A DNA stretch of 64,000 nucleotides from Meghimatium bilineatum. Taxonomy: Eukaryota; Mollusca; Gastropoda; Stylommatophora; Philomycidae. The notes beneath the pieces are model-generated. The model was given only the letters and a program-made list of their open reading frames with translations, ran no database searches and was not told the origin of the DNA. The translations under genes and the position numbers were made by a program. Of this stretch, positions 54,134-64,000 are shown in pieces; position 1 is the stretch's first letter; every line of letters begins with the position of its first letter. The stretch lies in the NCBI GenBank assembly GCA_034231615.1, contig CM067309.1, forward strand, positions 41,908,181 through 41,972,180. The letters run 5' to 3'.

Positions 54134-54560
54134 CACTCTGCTGGAGATCGAAGATCGCAAGTAAACACATCAAACTGCGACTATTCAATGCAAGTGTGAT
54201 TCCATTATTGACATATGGATGTGAAAGTTGGAAATCTACCGTAATAATGGATAAGAAGTTAGTTGTCTTCAAGAATAGATGCCTCAGAAACATCCCAAAT
54301 ACTAATTGGAACGATTTCAAATCAAACGACATATTAAGAGAGGAGACAAAACAAGAATAAGTGACGAACATCATCAGAAAACGCCGCTGGACATACATCG
54401 GCCACATACATAGAATGAAGGAAGACAGAATTCCACGACAAGCCTTCATGTGGACACCAGATGGGAAAAAGAAAACAGGGAAGACCAAAAACAACGCTCA
54501 GAAGAACATTTATGAATGAATTAAAATGAACAGGCATATATGTACAAGCAATCCCTAGAA
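54134..54560 (+). pseudogene. LINE family 2, inserted into LINE family 1
   Basis: SKHIKLRLFNASVIPLLTYG, CESWKSTVIMDKKLVVFKNR, then (after a stop) IIRKRRWTYIGHIHRMKEDR, IPRQAFMWTPDGKKK and DRQAWRAMTSVLCAKLDN. This is the C-terminal part of the family 2 RT. A stop after EETKQE and a shift after the GKKK region show decay. It interrupts the family 1 copy, so it is younger than that copy. Confidence 0.85.
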
Positions 54561-54987
54561 ACTGACCGACAGGCATGGAGAGCTATGACATCTGTCCTAT
54601 GTGCCAAACTTGACAACTGACCGACAGGCATGGAGAGCTATGACATCTGTCCTAAGTGCCAAACTTGACAACTGACCGACAGGCACATCTGTCCTATGTG
54701 CCAAACTTGACAACTGACCGACAGGCACATCTGTCCTATGTGCCAATCTTGACAACTGACCGACAGGCATGGAGAGCTATGACATCTGCCCTATGTGCCA
54801 AACTTGACAACTGACCGACAGGCATGGAGAGCTATGACATCTGCCCTATGTGCCAAACTTGACAACTGACCGACAAGCATGGAGAGCTATGACATCTGCC
54901 CTATGTGCCAAACTTGACAACTGACCGACAGGCATGGAGAGCTATGACATCTGTCCTATGTGCCAAACTTGACAACTGACCGACAGG
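54561..54987 (+). repeat. 55-bp array made of LINE family 2 C-terminal codons, about 8 copies
   Basis: Unit ACTGACCGACAGGCATGGAG + AGCTATGACATCTGTCCTAT + GTGCCAAACTTGACA. It codes TDRQAWRAMTSVLCAKLDN and includes the TGA stop overlapping the next unit. Two copies lack 16 bp (TGGAGAGCTATGACAT). CTGTCC and CTGCCC subtypes occur in blocks. Confidence 0.95.
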
Positions 54988-55510
54988 CCTGTAACTTGTC
55001 CATCTTGTGATGTGACTCTTTCACTTGTATCTCTCTTTGTCTACCTCTTGCTCGATTCCCTTTGACTTTACCCTCAAGTAAGGTCTTCAATAAGGTGTCA
55101 TGTCTTTGAATGTGTCCAAAATATTTTATTTGTTTGATCTTTATTTCCTTTAATAATTCTTTCTTCATATGAAGTGTTGGTAGAACATCTCTGTTTGTTT
55201 TCTTCTCTTTCCACCTTCTCCCTTTTCTTCTATACATCCTAATCTCAAAGCAACAATTATGTCATTCAATTGTTTGTTTCTTGTTTGTTTCTTGTTCATG
55301 TTTCTTTGTTTGTTTGTTTCTTAGTTTGTTTGTTTCTTGTTCATGTTTCTTAGCCATACATTTATATATAATACTTGTATAATTCTCATTTTTAACTTGT
55401 TTGTAATTGGTTTAGATGTTACTATTGTCCTCATGTCATTGAAAGTACGTTTAGCCATTCATATTCTCCTTGTTTTAACTTCTGTTTCACATCTGACATC
55501 GTGTGTGATT
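54988..55510 (-). pseudogene. LINE family 1 (part 2, after the insertion)
   Basis: Minus strand: MYRRKGRRWKEKKTNRDVLP, IKQIKYFGHIQRHDTLLKTL and LEGKVKGNRARGRQRE. Upstream sequence to about 55510 (GATGTGAAACAGAAGTTAAA) corresponds to the GRCETEVKR part of family 1. A GTTT-rich microsatellite (55262-55340) interrupts it. Confidence 0.85.
55262..55345. repeat. (GTTT)n-rich microsatellite in LINE family 1
   Basis: GTTTGTTTCTTGTTTGTTTC-type run replacing the region that codes the YGSETWTL area in other copies. Confidence 0.9.
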
Positions 55511-55926
55511 ATGTGTTTCCAGATAGTGTTAATTATATCAGACTGCCCTGACTCATTAAGTGTCAAAACAAAATTCTGATGATCTCTTTTTTTCTTCTCT
55601 TTCTGATGACATGCGGAGTACACTTTTCTCCTGTTATAACGGGTTGTCACAGACGGAGAATGTAAATATGAACGTGATCATTCCTTCGTCACACACTTAT
55701 GTGCGTCTTTATATAAATCGTGTTGTCTGTCATTCGTCCTGATGAAGGGTATTTGGTCGAAACGTCTTCTGTCGCTGTACCTCGTTGCTAGTATGTGTCG
55801 TATATATATATATTGCAACATTTATACATATTTCCATTTACTTTATTACTTATCTTGTGTTACCCCAGCTCTCTCATTTACAGTATTGCTTTCCGATACG
55901 GGTGTCTTCATCTCTTGTCTACAAAA
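55511..55926. other. Gene-free; full CTGATGA...CGAAACGTC motif
   Basis: TCCTGATGAAGGGTATTTGG + TCGAAACGTC at 55738-55767 is the best-kept copy of the recurrent motif. No gene seen. Confidence 0.5.
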
Positions 55927-56045
55927 ATTAACTGCGCACTCATTGAAATCAGTGTTGGTTACGTCATATGAATTATGAGTATGTAGTGCAAATCTGAGTG
56001 ACGCCAGTGCACAGCGACTTTATAGATACCGTGTATATGTTCTAA
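55927..56045 (+). repeat. Interspersed repeat family F, copy 2
   Basis: TTACGTCATATGAATTATGA, TAGTGCAAATCTGAGTGACG and CACAGCGACTTTATAGATAC align with copies 1 and 3. Confidence 0.7.
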
Positions 56046-56124
56046 TACTTCAGATATTCTTAATATCCAGTAATAATGTTCCATTGATCATCAAGAACGT
56101 ATTGATAGTACCGGGTGATTTACA

Positions 56125-56262
56125 TAACTTGGAACGTATCAGTTTACATAACTGGGAACTTGTCATTTTACATAACTGGGAACTTGTCATTTTACATAAC
56201 TGGGAACTTGTCAGTTTACATAACTGGGAACTTGTCAGTTTACATAACTGGGAACTTATTAT
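56125..56262. repeat. 24-bp repeat, 6 copies
   Basis: Unit CATAACTGGGAACTTGTCAG + TTTA. Confidence 0.96.
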
Positions 56263-56339
56263 CGAAAAACATGAACTGAATTTACAGTTTCCAATTCTTT
56301 TCGCATGCCACAAATGGCCATGTCACATAGACTATACAA

Positions 56340-56465
56340 CCTGAAGCAGACCATGTAAAAGATGGATCTCAGAAATTAAAGAAGCCACAGGAACAAGCTT
56401 ACAAACAGCGAACAAGAAGGCCATCTCCAGAGAACTCTTCCAGCCCTGACGCCGTAAGGCAAACA
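56340..56465 (+). pseudogene. Possible LINE RT tail fragment
   Basis: KRWISEIKEATGTSLQTANK + KAISRELFQP resembles the RW-x-D-x-I-K-x-x-T-G-x-S-x-x-x-A tail of RTE-like LINE RTs. It is short and lacks the usual DRxxWR ending. Confidence 0.4.
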
Positions 56466-56542
56466 AAGGCCACAGCGTATAGACAGTTAGAGAGATATAT
56501 ATAATTGTTGTAACAGTTAATGTAAAAAGTATATGATTACTG

Positions 56543-56712
56543 ACCGCTGGATTGATGGATATTTATTGCTGGATTGATGGATATTTATTGCTGGATGTTT
56601 ATTGCTGGATTGATGGATGTTTATTGCTGGATTGATGGATGTTTTTTGCTGGATTGATGGATGTTTATTGCTGGATTGATAGATGTTTACCGTTGGATTG
56701 ATGGATGTTTTT
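56543..56712. repeat. 22-bp repeat, about 7 copies
   Basis: Unit TTGCTGGATTGATGGATGTT + TA, with one short unit. Confidence 0.95.
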
Positions 56713-57411
56713 TTGCTTGCTTAGAATCACACAAATTCTATGTAATAGAGCTGTTATATCCTATATTTAATGAAGATTGCTTATGTAAAATGTACGCCCT
56801 ATGTACGCTCCTTTCAACGTTTCAATTCCGGCTGATGTCAATTAACCGATGGTATGAATGAGGCGGTTCTCCACTATAACGCCGCTACTATATTCCGATA
56901 GAAGTGTGTCGTAACCTAGTTAATAGTGAGCCTGCTTACTGTCACAGGGTTATAGCAGGTCCGGTTCGAAACCCTTTTCCAGAACAGACGCAAATCATAA
57001 TTTTGTTTGTGTGATTTCTTGCCTGACACGACCGCTGCTCCAGTTAACCCAGCTACAAATGAGTACCTGAAGCATGGTTTGGGGAATGTAAACACAGTAA
57101 GGAAATAAATTGAACACTCAACCTATTAGCTACTAAGGTTCAGTAACTGACGAGCTGATTTTAGCCCCAACAACAGCTTGCTGCCATGGGACCTACCTCC
57201 GCTGGTCAAGACTGAATATCTGTGACAAAGATGTCACGAGCACAAATGTTGCCCATGTCATTATTAGTTTGAAAAACGAGCAGGTGTCATCTGACCGGAT
57301 CTGTTTCACATCCGGTTCGCTGAATTATACTTTTTCTTTAATAATAAGTTTCGATACATCTATATTATATTTTTTATTTAGTCATTGTAAATACTGCGAC
57401 CAAACTACGGT
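56713..57411. other. Gene-free; one tRNA box B-like phrase
   Basis: AGGTCCGGTTCGAAACCCTT at 56958 holds GGTTCGAAACC. CACTATAACGCCGCTACTAT at 56871 recalls the MITE end at 10.3 kb but has no partner. Confidence 0.4.
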
Positions 57412-57510
57412 GCATTCACTTACATTGGTACTGAGAGTACTGCCATATGAAATGTAAGTATTTAGTGTGTATCTATGCGATATCAGTTCACAGCGACTTC
57501 ATAGACACCA
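57412..57510 (+). repeat. Interspersed repeat family F, copy 3
   Basis: GCATTCACTTACATTGGTAC, CCATATGAAATGTAAGTATT and TTCACAGCGACTTCATAGAC align with copies 1 and 2. Confidence 0.65.
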
Positions 57511-58021
57511 TATATACAACATAATTCCAGAAATATATATAAAATGTACAGTAATTTGTTCATACTAACAAGATGCAGTGAAGAAACCAGCGTTATTCCA
57601 TGTCCCGCAGACATTTGACTGGCCTAACAGTTCCTGGCAGAACGGAAATTCCCATTTAGGGGGCTAGTTCGTGACTATTAGACAGTATTAAGTCTTTGCA
57701 CTATAGCAACGCACGTGACTGCAACAGAATATCCGTGCTTGTTATTGTCTGTCGATACGTGAGTAGTCTCAGGCACTGGTGCACAATGTGGTAGAATTAG
57801 TGCCTGCTATCAATGAGAGGCCACGAACCAGTCCTCGAGAACATACACTTTTTTATTCAGTTGTTTTAAGATAAAACCATGGTTGCTCGAAACAACCCGA
57901 TATTAGAAAAATTCGATGGCTGGGATAACACGAGGCAAATGTAAGAACTAGCGGAAATAGGTGTACGTGTTTCTAATATATTTAAAAAAAAAATTACCAC
58001 ACTGTCGGAGAATATCCATAA
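57511..58021. other. No recognised feature
   Basis: Nothing recognised. Confidence 0.4.
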
Positions 58022-58196
58022 AGCTGGAGAGTGCAGTCCCACAATGCTGGAGAGTGCAGTTCCACAATGCTGGAGAGTGCAGTCCCACAATGCTGGAGAG
58101 TGCAGTCCCACAATGCTGGAGAGTGCAGTCCCACAATGCTGGAGAGTGCAGTCCCACAATGCTGGAGAGTGCAGTCCCACAATGCTGGAGAGTGCA
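58022..58196. repeat. 23-bp minisatellite, 7-8 copies
   Basis: Unit GCTGGAGAGTGCAGTCCCAC + AAT, nearly identical. The period is not a multiple of three, so overlapping frames in several phases all stay open. Confidence 0.97.
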
Positions 58197-58595
58197 ACAA
58201 TAACACCATTAAGAAATGAGAACTACTATGCTACAATATTTTTGCAAAATAACAAACATGTTGTAGTAGAATTAAAATAACAAAGTAAAAAACAGCAACA
58301 AATATTCTGTGTTAAAACAAATGGGTGGGTATCCCGTATACCAGTCGTAAGCCGAAAACAAAAAAAGCATTATTGTAACTATATAGGCCTAGACGTTTTC
58401 CTGTGTGTTTTTCCTAAATAATTGTCTACATACACATGTATAATTTGCTTTGATACAATGAGGGAGGGCTATGATAAAGCTAAAGTGGTGAATATTATAC
58501 GTTTGTTGCTACACTAACAAATTATATATTGAAATTGATTTGAATGTATAAGTTAGTTATAAAACTGGACAAAGAAATGGCAGGTAGAGATTCGC
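58197..58595. other. No recognised feature
   Basis: AT-rich, nothing recognised. Confidence 0.4.
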
Positions 58596-58599
58596 AGTG

Positions 58600-58905
58600 T
58601 ACGATTTAACAAATTCAACATTGTTAAATGTTGACGTCATTGTACGATTTTATAAATTCAGTACATACGTCGTTGTACGATTTAATAAATTCAATACAGA
58701 AGTCATTATACGATTTAATAAATTCAGCACTGATGTCATTATACGATTTAATAAATTCAGTACGTACGTCATTGTACGATTTAATAAATTCAGTACGTAC
58801 GTCATCGTACGATTTTATAAATTCAGTACAGATGTCATTGTAGGTCTACGATTTAATAAATTCAGTACTAACGTCATCATACTATTTCATAAATTCAGTA
58901 CTAAC
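58600..58905. repeat. 33-bp minisatellite, about 9 copies
   Basis: Unit ACGATTTAATAAATTCAGTA + CGTACGTCATTGT. One unit has six extra bases (TAGGTC). Confidence 0.94.
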
Positions 58906-59009
58906 ACACATTATCGAGGTTTTTTCTATGTTCCTTTAAAGCGGAGACGTTCCAGAGCGAAGAAACCACTACTCATAACTTTGTGGAATGTAATACTGCT
59001 GCTTGTACG

Positions 59010-60040
59010 TCTTGCGTCTTGTTGAGATTTATGGTTATTTCATGTATTCTTCAACACAAAAAAAAACAAGCACAAGAAGGGTGAGAGCAACAGATGGAGT
59101 ATCAGAACCATTCATAACAAAAGCAGGAGTCAGACAGGGATGTGTGCTGTCGCCTATTCTCTTCAACGTCTACATAGACAGAGTTATAAAAGAAACACAA
59201 AATGAGATATATAAAAAAAAACAGAGAATGAACAGCGTAACAACAAACTCAATAAACAACTTTTCGCTGATAATCAAAGCATCAACGCACTATCAAAAAT
59301 ATGCAATAAATACAACATGCGGATGAACAAACACAAAACAGAAACTATGCAAATAACGTGATGAACAGAGCACTTAAACATCCAAATAGAGAACACAAAA
59401 ATAAAACAAGTCAAAGAATTCAAGTAACTTGGACATATCTTCGCAGAAGGACAACTCGGCAGAGAGATATAAACAAGATGTCAAATGGTAAATGCTGTGA
59501 CGTACCATCTATTTTTATAACCTTTGCTATTGCACCCAAAAATCAACATGGAAGTAAAGAAACATATGATTAAGAACATCTTTATACCAACACTATGCTA
59601 CCAATGCCAGACTTGGCAACTGACATCTACACATAAGAGAAAGATTGAAACTTGCGAAATGAAATGTCTAAGGAATGCTATTGGAGTTACCAGACTGGAC
59701 AAAATGCGGTGAGAACATCAGAAAGATAATAGATATAACATCATGCATCGAATATATAGAGAAACAGCAGATACAATGGTTTGGATATCTTATGTGGATG
59801 AAGGATCAACTTCCCATAAGAGCTTATAACAAGATGGAATCAGGATACAGAGCCAAGGGCAGACCTAGGAAAAGGTGGATAGACAACATCAAGACCATCC
59901 TGAATAAACATGACTACACCTCAACCAGAGCAACACACTTGGCTCTCTGGAAAGGAGACTGCATTTCTTCACAAACCCCCACGCACAACAGCAAGTGTGG
60001 AAGCTACGACAACACCACCACCTGGGATAGAGAATATGCA
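59010..60040 (+). pseudogene. LINE family 3: RT from motif B to the C-terminus
   Basis: ITKAGVRQGCVLSPILFNVY (motif B, from 59117) is followed at 59260 by LFADNQSINALSKICNKYNM. The F-A-D-D catalytic box reads F-A-D-N here, so the second catalytic Asp is lost. Then comes MRMNKHKTETMQI, the KHMIKNIFIPTLCYQCQTWQ region at 59556, KMKCLRNAIGV-like text, and IEKQQIQWFGYLMWMKDQLP, YRAKGRPRKRWIDNIKTILN at 59735-59910. Several frame changes and stops break it. It supplies the identity of the shorter family 3 pieces at 1.6 and 37.6 kb. Confidence 0.85.
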
Positions 60041-60329
60041 ATAGATGATTGTTCTGCGAAGAGATTCATTTGTTCGCCCTCTCTTTCTATTATCAGCTGC
60101 GTCCAGTTTAGTGTATGTAGAGCAGTCTGAGTAGTGTACTTCATTCTGGTTACATGTCCGATATAAATCCATAGTTTTCTGCTTCTTGTTGTTAAAACAT
60201 TTTGTTTGGTGCCTTCTCTTTATTTGTTTACTTGGTTGGCATTGATTCTTTTCTTTCAATATTTCAGTTTCTGTGACATTTATTTTCAAATGAATTTATC
60301 TGTCTTAAAAAACAGTTTATATTTTAGTG
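60041..60329. other. No recognised feature
   Basis: Possible 3' flank of the LINE; no repeat relation found. Confidence 0.4.
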
Positions 60330-60482
60330 TATCTCTCATAGTAATTTCTTGATATTTCTCATAGTAATTTCTTGATATTTCTCATAGTAATTTCTTGATA
60401 TTTCTCATAGTAACTTCTTGATATTTCTGATAGTAATTTCTTGATTGTAATTTCACTGTAATTTCTTACAGTAACTTCCTGA
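60330..60482. repeat. 23-bp repeat, about 6 copies
   Basis: Unit TTTCTCATAGTAATTTCTTG + ATA; the last copies are shortened. Confidence 0.92.
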
Positions 60483-60867
60483 TATTTTATGGCAGCACAG
60501 ATCGATGCATACAAAGATACAGAGGTATAAATGTGTTGCTCAAAGACGATCGATATTGATGACTAGGATAATTGAATCCCCTCAGCTGAGAGCAGGTGTC
60601 TCTGGACAGCGTATAACCTTTCCGATTAAAACACACGGGTTTTTTTCTCATTTGAGTAACCGATGTAACACACAATAGCTTCCATATGGTTTGTTGTCTC
60701 AGAGAATTGGCTGTTTGTGCATGCATGTTTAGTCAATAAAGGAGGACATTCCAGTGTAGCACAATACGAGGTTCTTCACGTCTTGCTCGCAGTTGAACGC
60801 AATCTTCTCGACCATCTAGTACATTATTTTTATGTCAGACCTGGTGACTCATATGCTGTAGTGGTAC
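60483..60867. other. No recognised feature
   Basis: A frame from 60717 is open into the next array but has no family resemblance. Confidence 0.4.
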
Positions 60868-61022
60868 ATCTATCATTCGGCGCAACCTTGTACTGCAGTA
60901 TTCTCAAATCTATCATTCCGCGCAACCTTGTACTGCAGTATTCTCAAATCTATCATTCCGCGCAACCTTGTACTGCAGTATTATCAAATCTATCATTCCG
61001 CGCAACCTTGAAGTGCAGTAAT
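60868..61022. repeat. 40-bp repeat, 4 copies
   Basis: CGCAACCTTGTACTGCAGTA recurs at 60881, 60921, 60961 and (diverged) 61001. Confidence 0.95.
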
Positions 61023-62094
61023 CATTCCGTGCCACTTTGGAGTCTGCTACAGTATGCCAAAGTTACAATTTCACTGGCTTGCAGCTATACGTCTCGTCCA
61101 CGTGGTCATGTCACAGCAGGACATGTGACCATGTGACATTAGAAAAACATTGAGAGCATGTGACAGTAGGAATGTGGCCATGTGGCAGTAGGACACACTG
61201 TAAATTTTACGAAAATTCACTTATCACCCGTTGATTTCGTTCAATGACGCTGCTAACGACGCCTCATTGCGTGGGGGAAAAATCACCGTTGTTTCTATAA
61301 AACGCAACGTGCACTAACAAACTGTAATAATATCCACATAACATAAACAGATGAGTAATTGTGTACAATTTCTCTACAGTAATCTTTATAATTTTTAAGA
61401 TCTTGTAATGGAAACTTTCCTTAGTAACTACAACTTGTAATATTCTATGATTAAATGTATGATCCGTTTCTAATCTGTAGTGCAGAAATGAAAATACACG
61501 ACGGAATTGCAGCATTTATTGTATAAATATTCTATATATGAAACATGAATGAAATAATGAGAAAAGTTGTCAGCTGAAGGATTCTTATAGAAACATGACA
61601 GAAAGTCATGCAGACATCACAATGGTGTGTTACAGGGCCGTAGATATGATTACTGTAAGGTAATTAATGTAATTACTGTATGATTACTGTTTCACCGTAA
61701 TTGTTTTTAAATGTTTTTGTCTGCAGTAAATTAAACTATTTGACGGGCAATTTGAGGACCTTTCTGTGATACATCGCTAACGGAGAGGTATTTACGAACA
61801 TTTTGGCTAGGTTCCTAGTTCTAAAACCCATGTTGAGAGTTGTTACGGGAGGGATTTGAACACCATAAACTACTTTATCTACGAGCATGTGTGTTAATGG
61901 GGGTATTATGATAATATCTAGCCGTACCGGGTATAGTCTGTTCCTAATATTAAATATAGAAATGAAACCACGGCAGATTTTGTTTTTTGCTGATGTGTTC
62001 TATATTTGTACGCGGCGTGTTTTTTTCGTTGTTGTAGAACTCTGTTCTATCACCTTCAAGTAAATATGTTCTATGTAAACAGTCTATTCTCCAC
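61023..62094. other. No gene; short GTGACC/CATGTGAC repeats
   Basis: CATGTGACCATGTGACATTA-type words recur at 61100-61195. TACGGGAGGGATTTGAACAC at 61846 has a box B-like core on the minus strand. Otherwise nothing recognised. Confidence 0.45.
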
Positions 62095-62165
62095 CATTGT
62101 CATACTTCGATATCCAGTAATCCAGCATTGTCATACTTCGATATCCAGTAATCCAGCATTGTATT
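62095..62165. repeat. 31-bp repeat, 2 copies
   Basis: Unit TGTCATACTTCGATATCCAG + TAATCCAGCAT. Confidence 0.9.
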
Positions 62166-62203
62166 CCTTGTGTTCCCTTTACTGGAACTTTTTACGCAAC
62201 AAT

Positions 62204-62400
62204 GAATCGTCCATGTTTACGTCTCTATAGACGTCTGCGTTAGTTTGTCTTTCTGTCCATGTTCACGTCTCTATAGACGTCTGCGTTAGTTTGTCTTTCT
62301 GTCCATGTTCACGTCTCTATAGACGTCTGCGTTAGTTTGTCTTTCTGTCCATGTTCACGTCTCTATAGACGTCTCCGTTAGTTTGTCTTTCTGTCCATGA
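62204..62400. repeat. 46-bp minisatellite, about 4 copies
   Basis: Unit TCCATGTTCACGTCTCTATA + GACGTCTGCGTTAGTTTGTC + TTTCTG. CGTCT-CTAT-AGACG can form a short hairpin in each unit. Confidence 0.97.
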
Positions 62401-62422
62401 AAGATTCTTAGGACATGTCTAT

Positions 62423-62990
62423 AGTCATCATCATCATCGAGTGCCGTCTCCGCAATGAATTGTTGGCTGCAACGGATCTTCAACATCCCCTGTCTCTTGT
62501 CCTGGTAGTGCACTCTGCTAGACTGTAACCTTTCAACCTTGTTATGTTACTCTCCCACTTGTATCTCTGCCTACCTCTTGCTCACTTCCCTTTGACTTTA
62601 CCCTCAAGTAAGGTCTTCAATAAGGTGTCATGTCTTTTAATGTGTCCAACGTATTTTATTTGCTTGATCCTTATTTCTCTTAGTAGTTCTTTCTTCATAT
62701 TAAGTGTTTTTAGCACCTCTTTATTTGTTTTCTTCTCTTTCCATGATGTTCTTCCTATTCTCCTATATACCCACATCTCAAAGGCATCAATTCTGTCTTC
62801 TAATTGTTTATTTAGTGTCCATGTTTCTTTCCATATTTTTTATATAGAATAAAGGAAGAATTTTACAATTCTCATTTTTAACTTGTGTGTAATTTGTTTA
62901 GAAGTTACTATTTTCCTCATGCCATTGAAGGTACTTTTAGCCTTTCCTATTCACATCTTAACTTCTGTTTCACATCTGCCATCATGTCTA
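62423..62990 (-). pseudogene. LINE family 1, C-terminal RT fragment
   Basis: Minus strand: MWVYRRIGRTSWKEKKTNKE, VLKTLNMKKELLREIRIKQI, KYVGHIKRHDTLLKTLLEGK. The 3' end is the usual GCGGAGACGGCACT + CGATGATGATGATGAC. The upstream part reads into the GRCETEVK region near 62975. The 64-codon frame stops after GKVKGK (the family normally continues RARGRQR). Confidence 0.88.
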
Positions 62991-63165
62991 TAGTATTGCA
63001 TTTCAAACGCTGATATTGTTGTTCTTCATTGCGGTTGTCATAGTCCAGGAGTCATTGATGTTTCATCTGTGATTTGTTTTGTATGATCATTGCTAATCAC
63101 GTGCATTGGAGCAATTTTCTGTGTTCATTTTCCCTAGAGACTTCAGGTTGTCAGTTTTGTAGTTG

Positions 63166-63531
63166 TTCTATGTCAATGTTCTATGTCAATGTTCTATGTC
63201 AATGTTCTATGTCAATGTTCTATGTCAATGTTCTATGTCAATGTTCTATGTCAATGTTCTATGTCAATGTTCTATATCAATGTTCTATGTCAATGTTCTA
63301 TATCAATGTTCTATGTCAATGTTCTATGTCAATGTTCTATGTCAATGTTATATATCAATGTTCTATGTCAATGTTATATATCAATGTTCTATGTCAATGT
63401 TCTATGTAAATGTTCTATTTCAATGTTCTATGTCAATGTTCTATGTCAATGTTCTATGTCAATGTTCTATGTCAATGTTCTATGTCAATGTTCTATGTCA
63501 ATGTTCTATATCAATGTTCTATATCAATGAC
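63166..63531. repeat. 13-bp minisatellite, about 28 copies
   Basis: Unit TTCTATGTCAATG with TATATCAATG and TTATATATC variants. Confidence 0.97.
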
Positions 63532-63640
63532 TATTGCAGGTATGTGTTCATCTGTAGATATGCCATTATTTTTGTGTGTCTTTTTTTTTGCTTTGAGGAA
63601 TATGATCTGTGACTGACATAAACACGTGTTGTAGATATGT

Positions 63641-63912
63641 CATTACATGATGACATTTACATGATGACATTACATGATGACATTTACATGATGACATTTA
63701 CATGATGACATTTACATGATGACATTTACATGATGACATTACATGATGACATTACATGATGACATTACATGATGACATTACATGATGACATTACATGATG
63801 ACATTACATGATGACATTACATGATGTCATTACATGATGACATTACATGATGACATTACATGATGACATTACATGATGACATTACATGATGACATTACAT
63901 GATGACATTACA
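63641..63912. repeat. 13/14-bp minisatellite, about 20 copies
   Basis: Unit GACATTACATGAT (3' part) and GACATTTACATGAT (5' part, one extra T). Confidence 0.97.
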
Positions 63913-64000
63913 CTTCGTGGCATTAGCTCAGTGTCATCTGTTTACCCAATTTTTGGAATGTTATACCTTCTGATATTAAGTGTACGAAAATAGTCTATAG

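Noticed and set aside
55738-55790. Functional hammerhead ribozyme
   Set aside because: Core letters fit, but I cannot pair stem II or stem I convincingly, so only a motif is reported.
60717-61136. 139-codon frame as a gene
   Set aside because: Its central part is a 40-bp tandem repeat and the rest matches no family.

Overview
The window is AT-rich, gene-poor animal DNA. It resembles an intron or intergenic stretch of an invertebrate genome. The signs are vertebrate/lophotrochozoan-style TTAGGG-like tracts, several non-LTR retrotransposon (LINE) families, two or more SINE families with (GAA)n tails, MITEs with TA target sites, and splice-like signals. There is no operon, Shine-Dalgarno or other prokaryotic feature. 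A mollusc or related lophotrochozoan is my guess from the style of the repeats; it is not shown by any diagnostic gene.

About a quarter of the window (my own sum of the intervals below, about 16 kb) is minisatellite: some 55 separate tandem arrays with units from 10 to 106 bp. The longest are 0.3-1.06 kb (31 bp), 15.1-16.1 kb (15 bp), 22.4-23.1 kb (30 bp) and 40.85-42.1 kb (24 bp). Nearly all long open frames in the window lie in these arrays. They are open only because the unit length is a multiple of three and lacks a stop, often on both strands, so I do not call them genes.

Between the arrays lie retroposon fragments. LINE family 1 (six 3' fragments: 13.6, 28.5, 38.5, 51.4, 54.0/55.0 and 62.4 kb) has a 3' end with ATGATG-like repeats. 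LINE family 2 (27.3, 45.0, 54.1 kb) includes one copy with an intact F-A-D-D reverse-transcriptase motif. LINE family 3 is at 1.6, 37.6 and 59.0 kb. Further RT tails lie at 17.0, 21.2 and 36.4 kb. Two fragments of LINEs with an RNase H domain lie at 6.7-7.3 kb and 35.3-36.3 kb. SINE-A (5.9, 9.0, 12.6, 24.9, 42.1, 42.7 kb and pieces) and SINE-B (12.7, 29.5, 39.3 kb) share a 3' tail. Two 174-bp MITE copies lie at 10.3 and 23.9 kb.

The best candidate for a host gene is one 78-codon exon-like frame at 24521-24754 that ends exactly at a GTAAGT donor. The most interesting pattern is architectural: several LINE and SINE copies run at their 3' end straight into a minisatellite, and in three cases the array unit is made of the element's own last codons or of its target-site duplication. 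That suggests retroposon ends act as seeds of the minisatellites.
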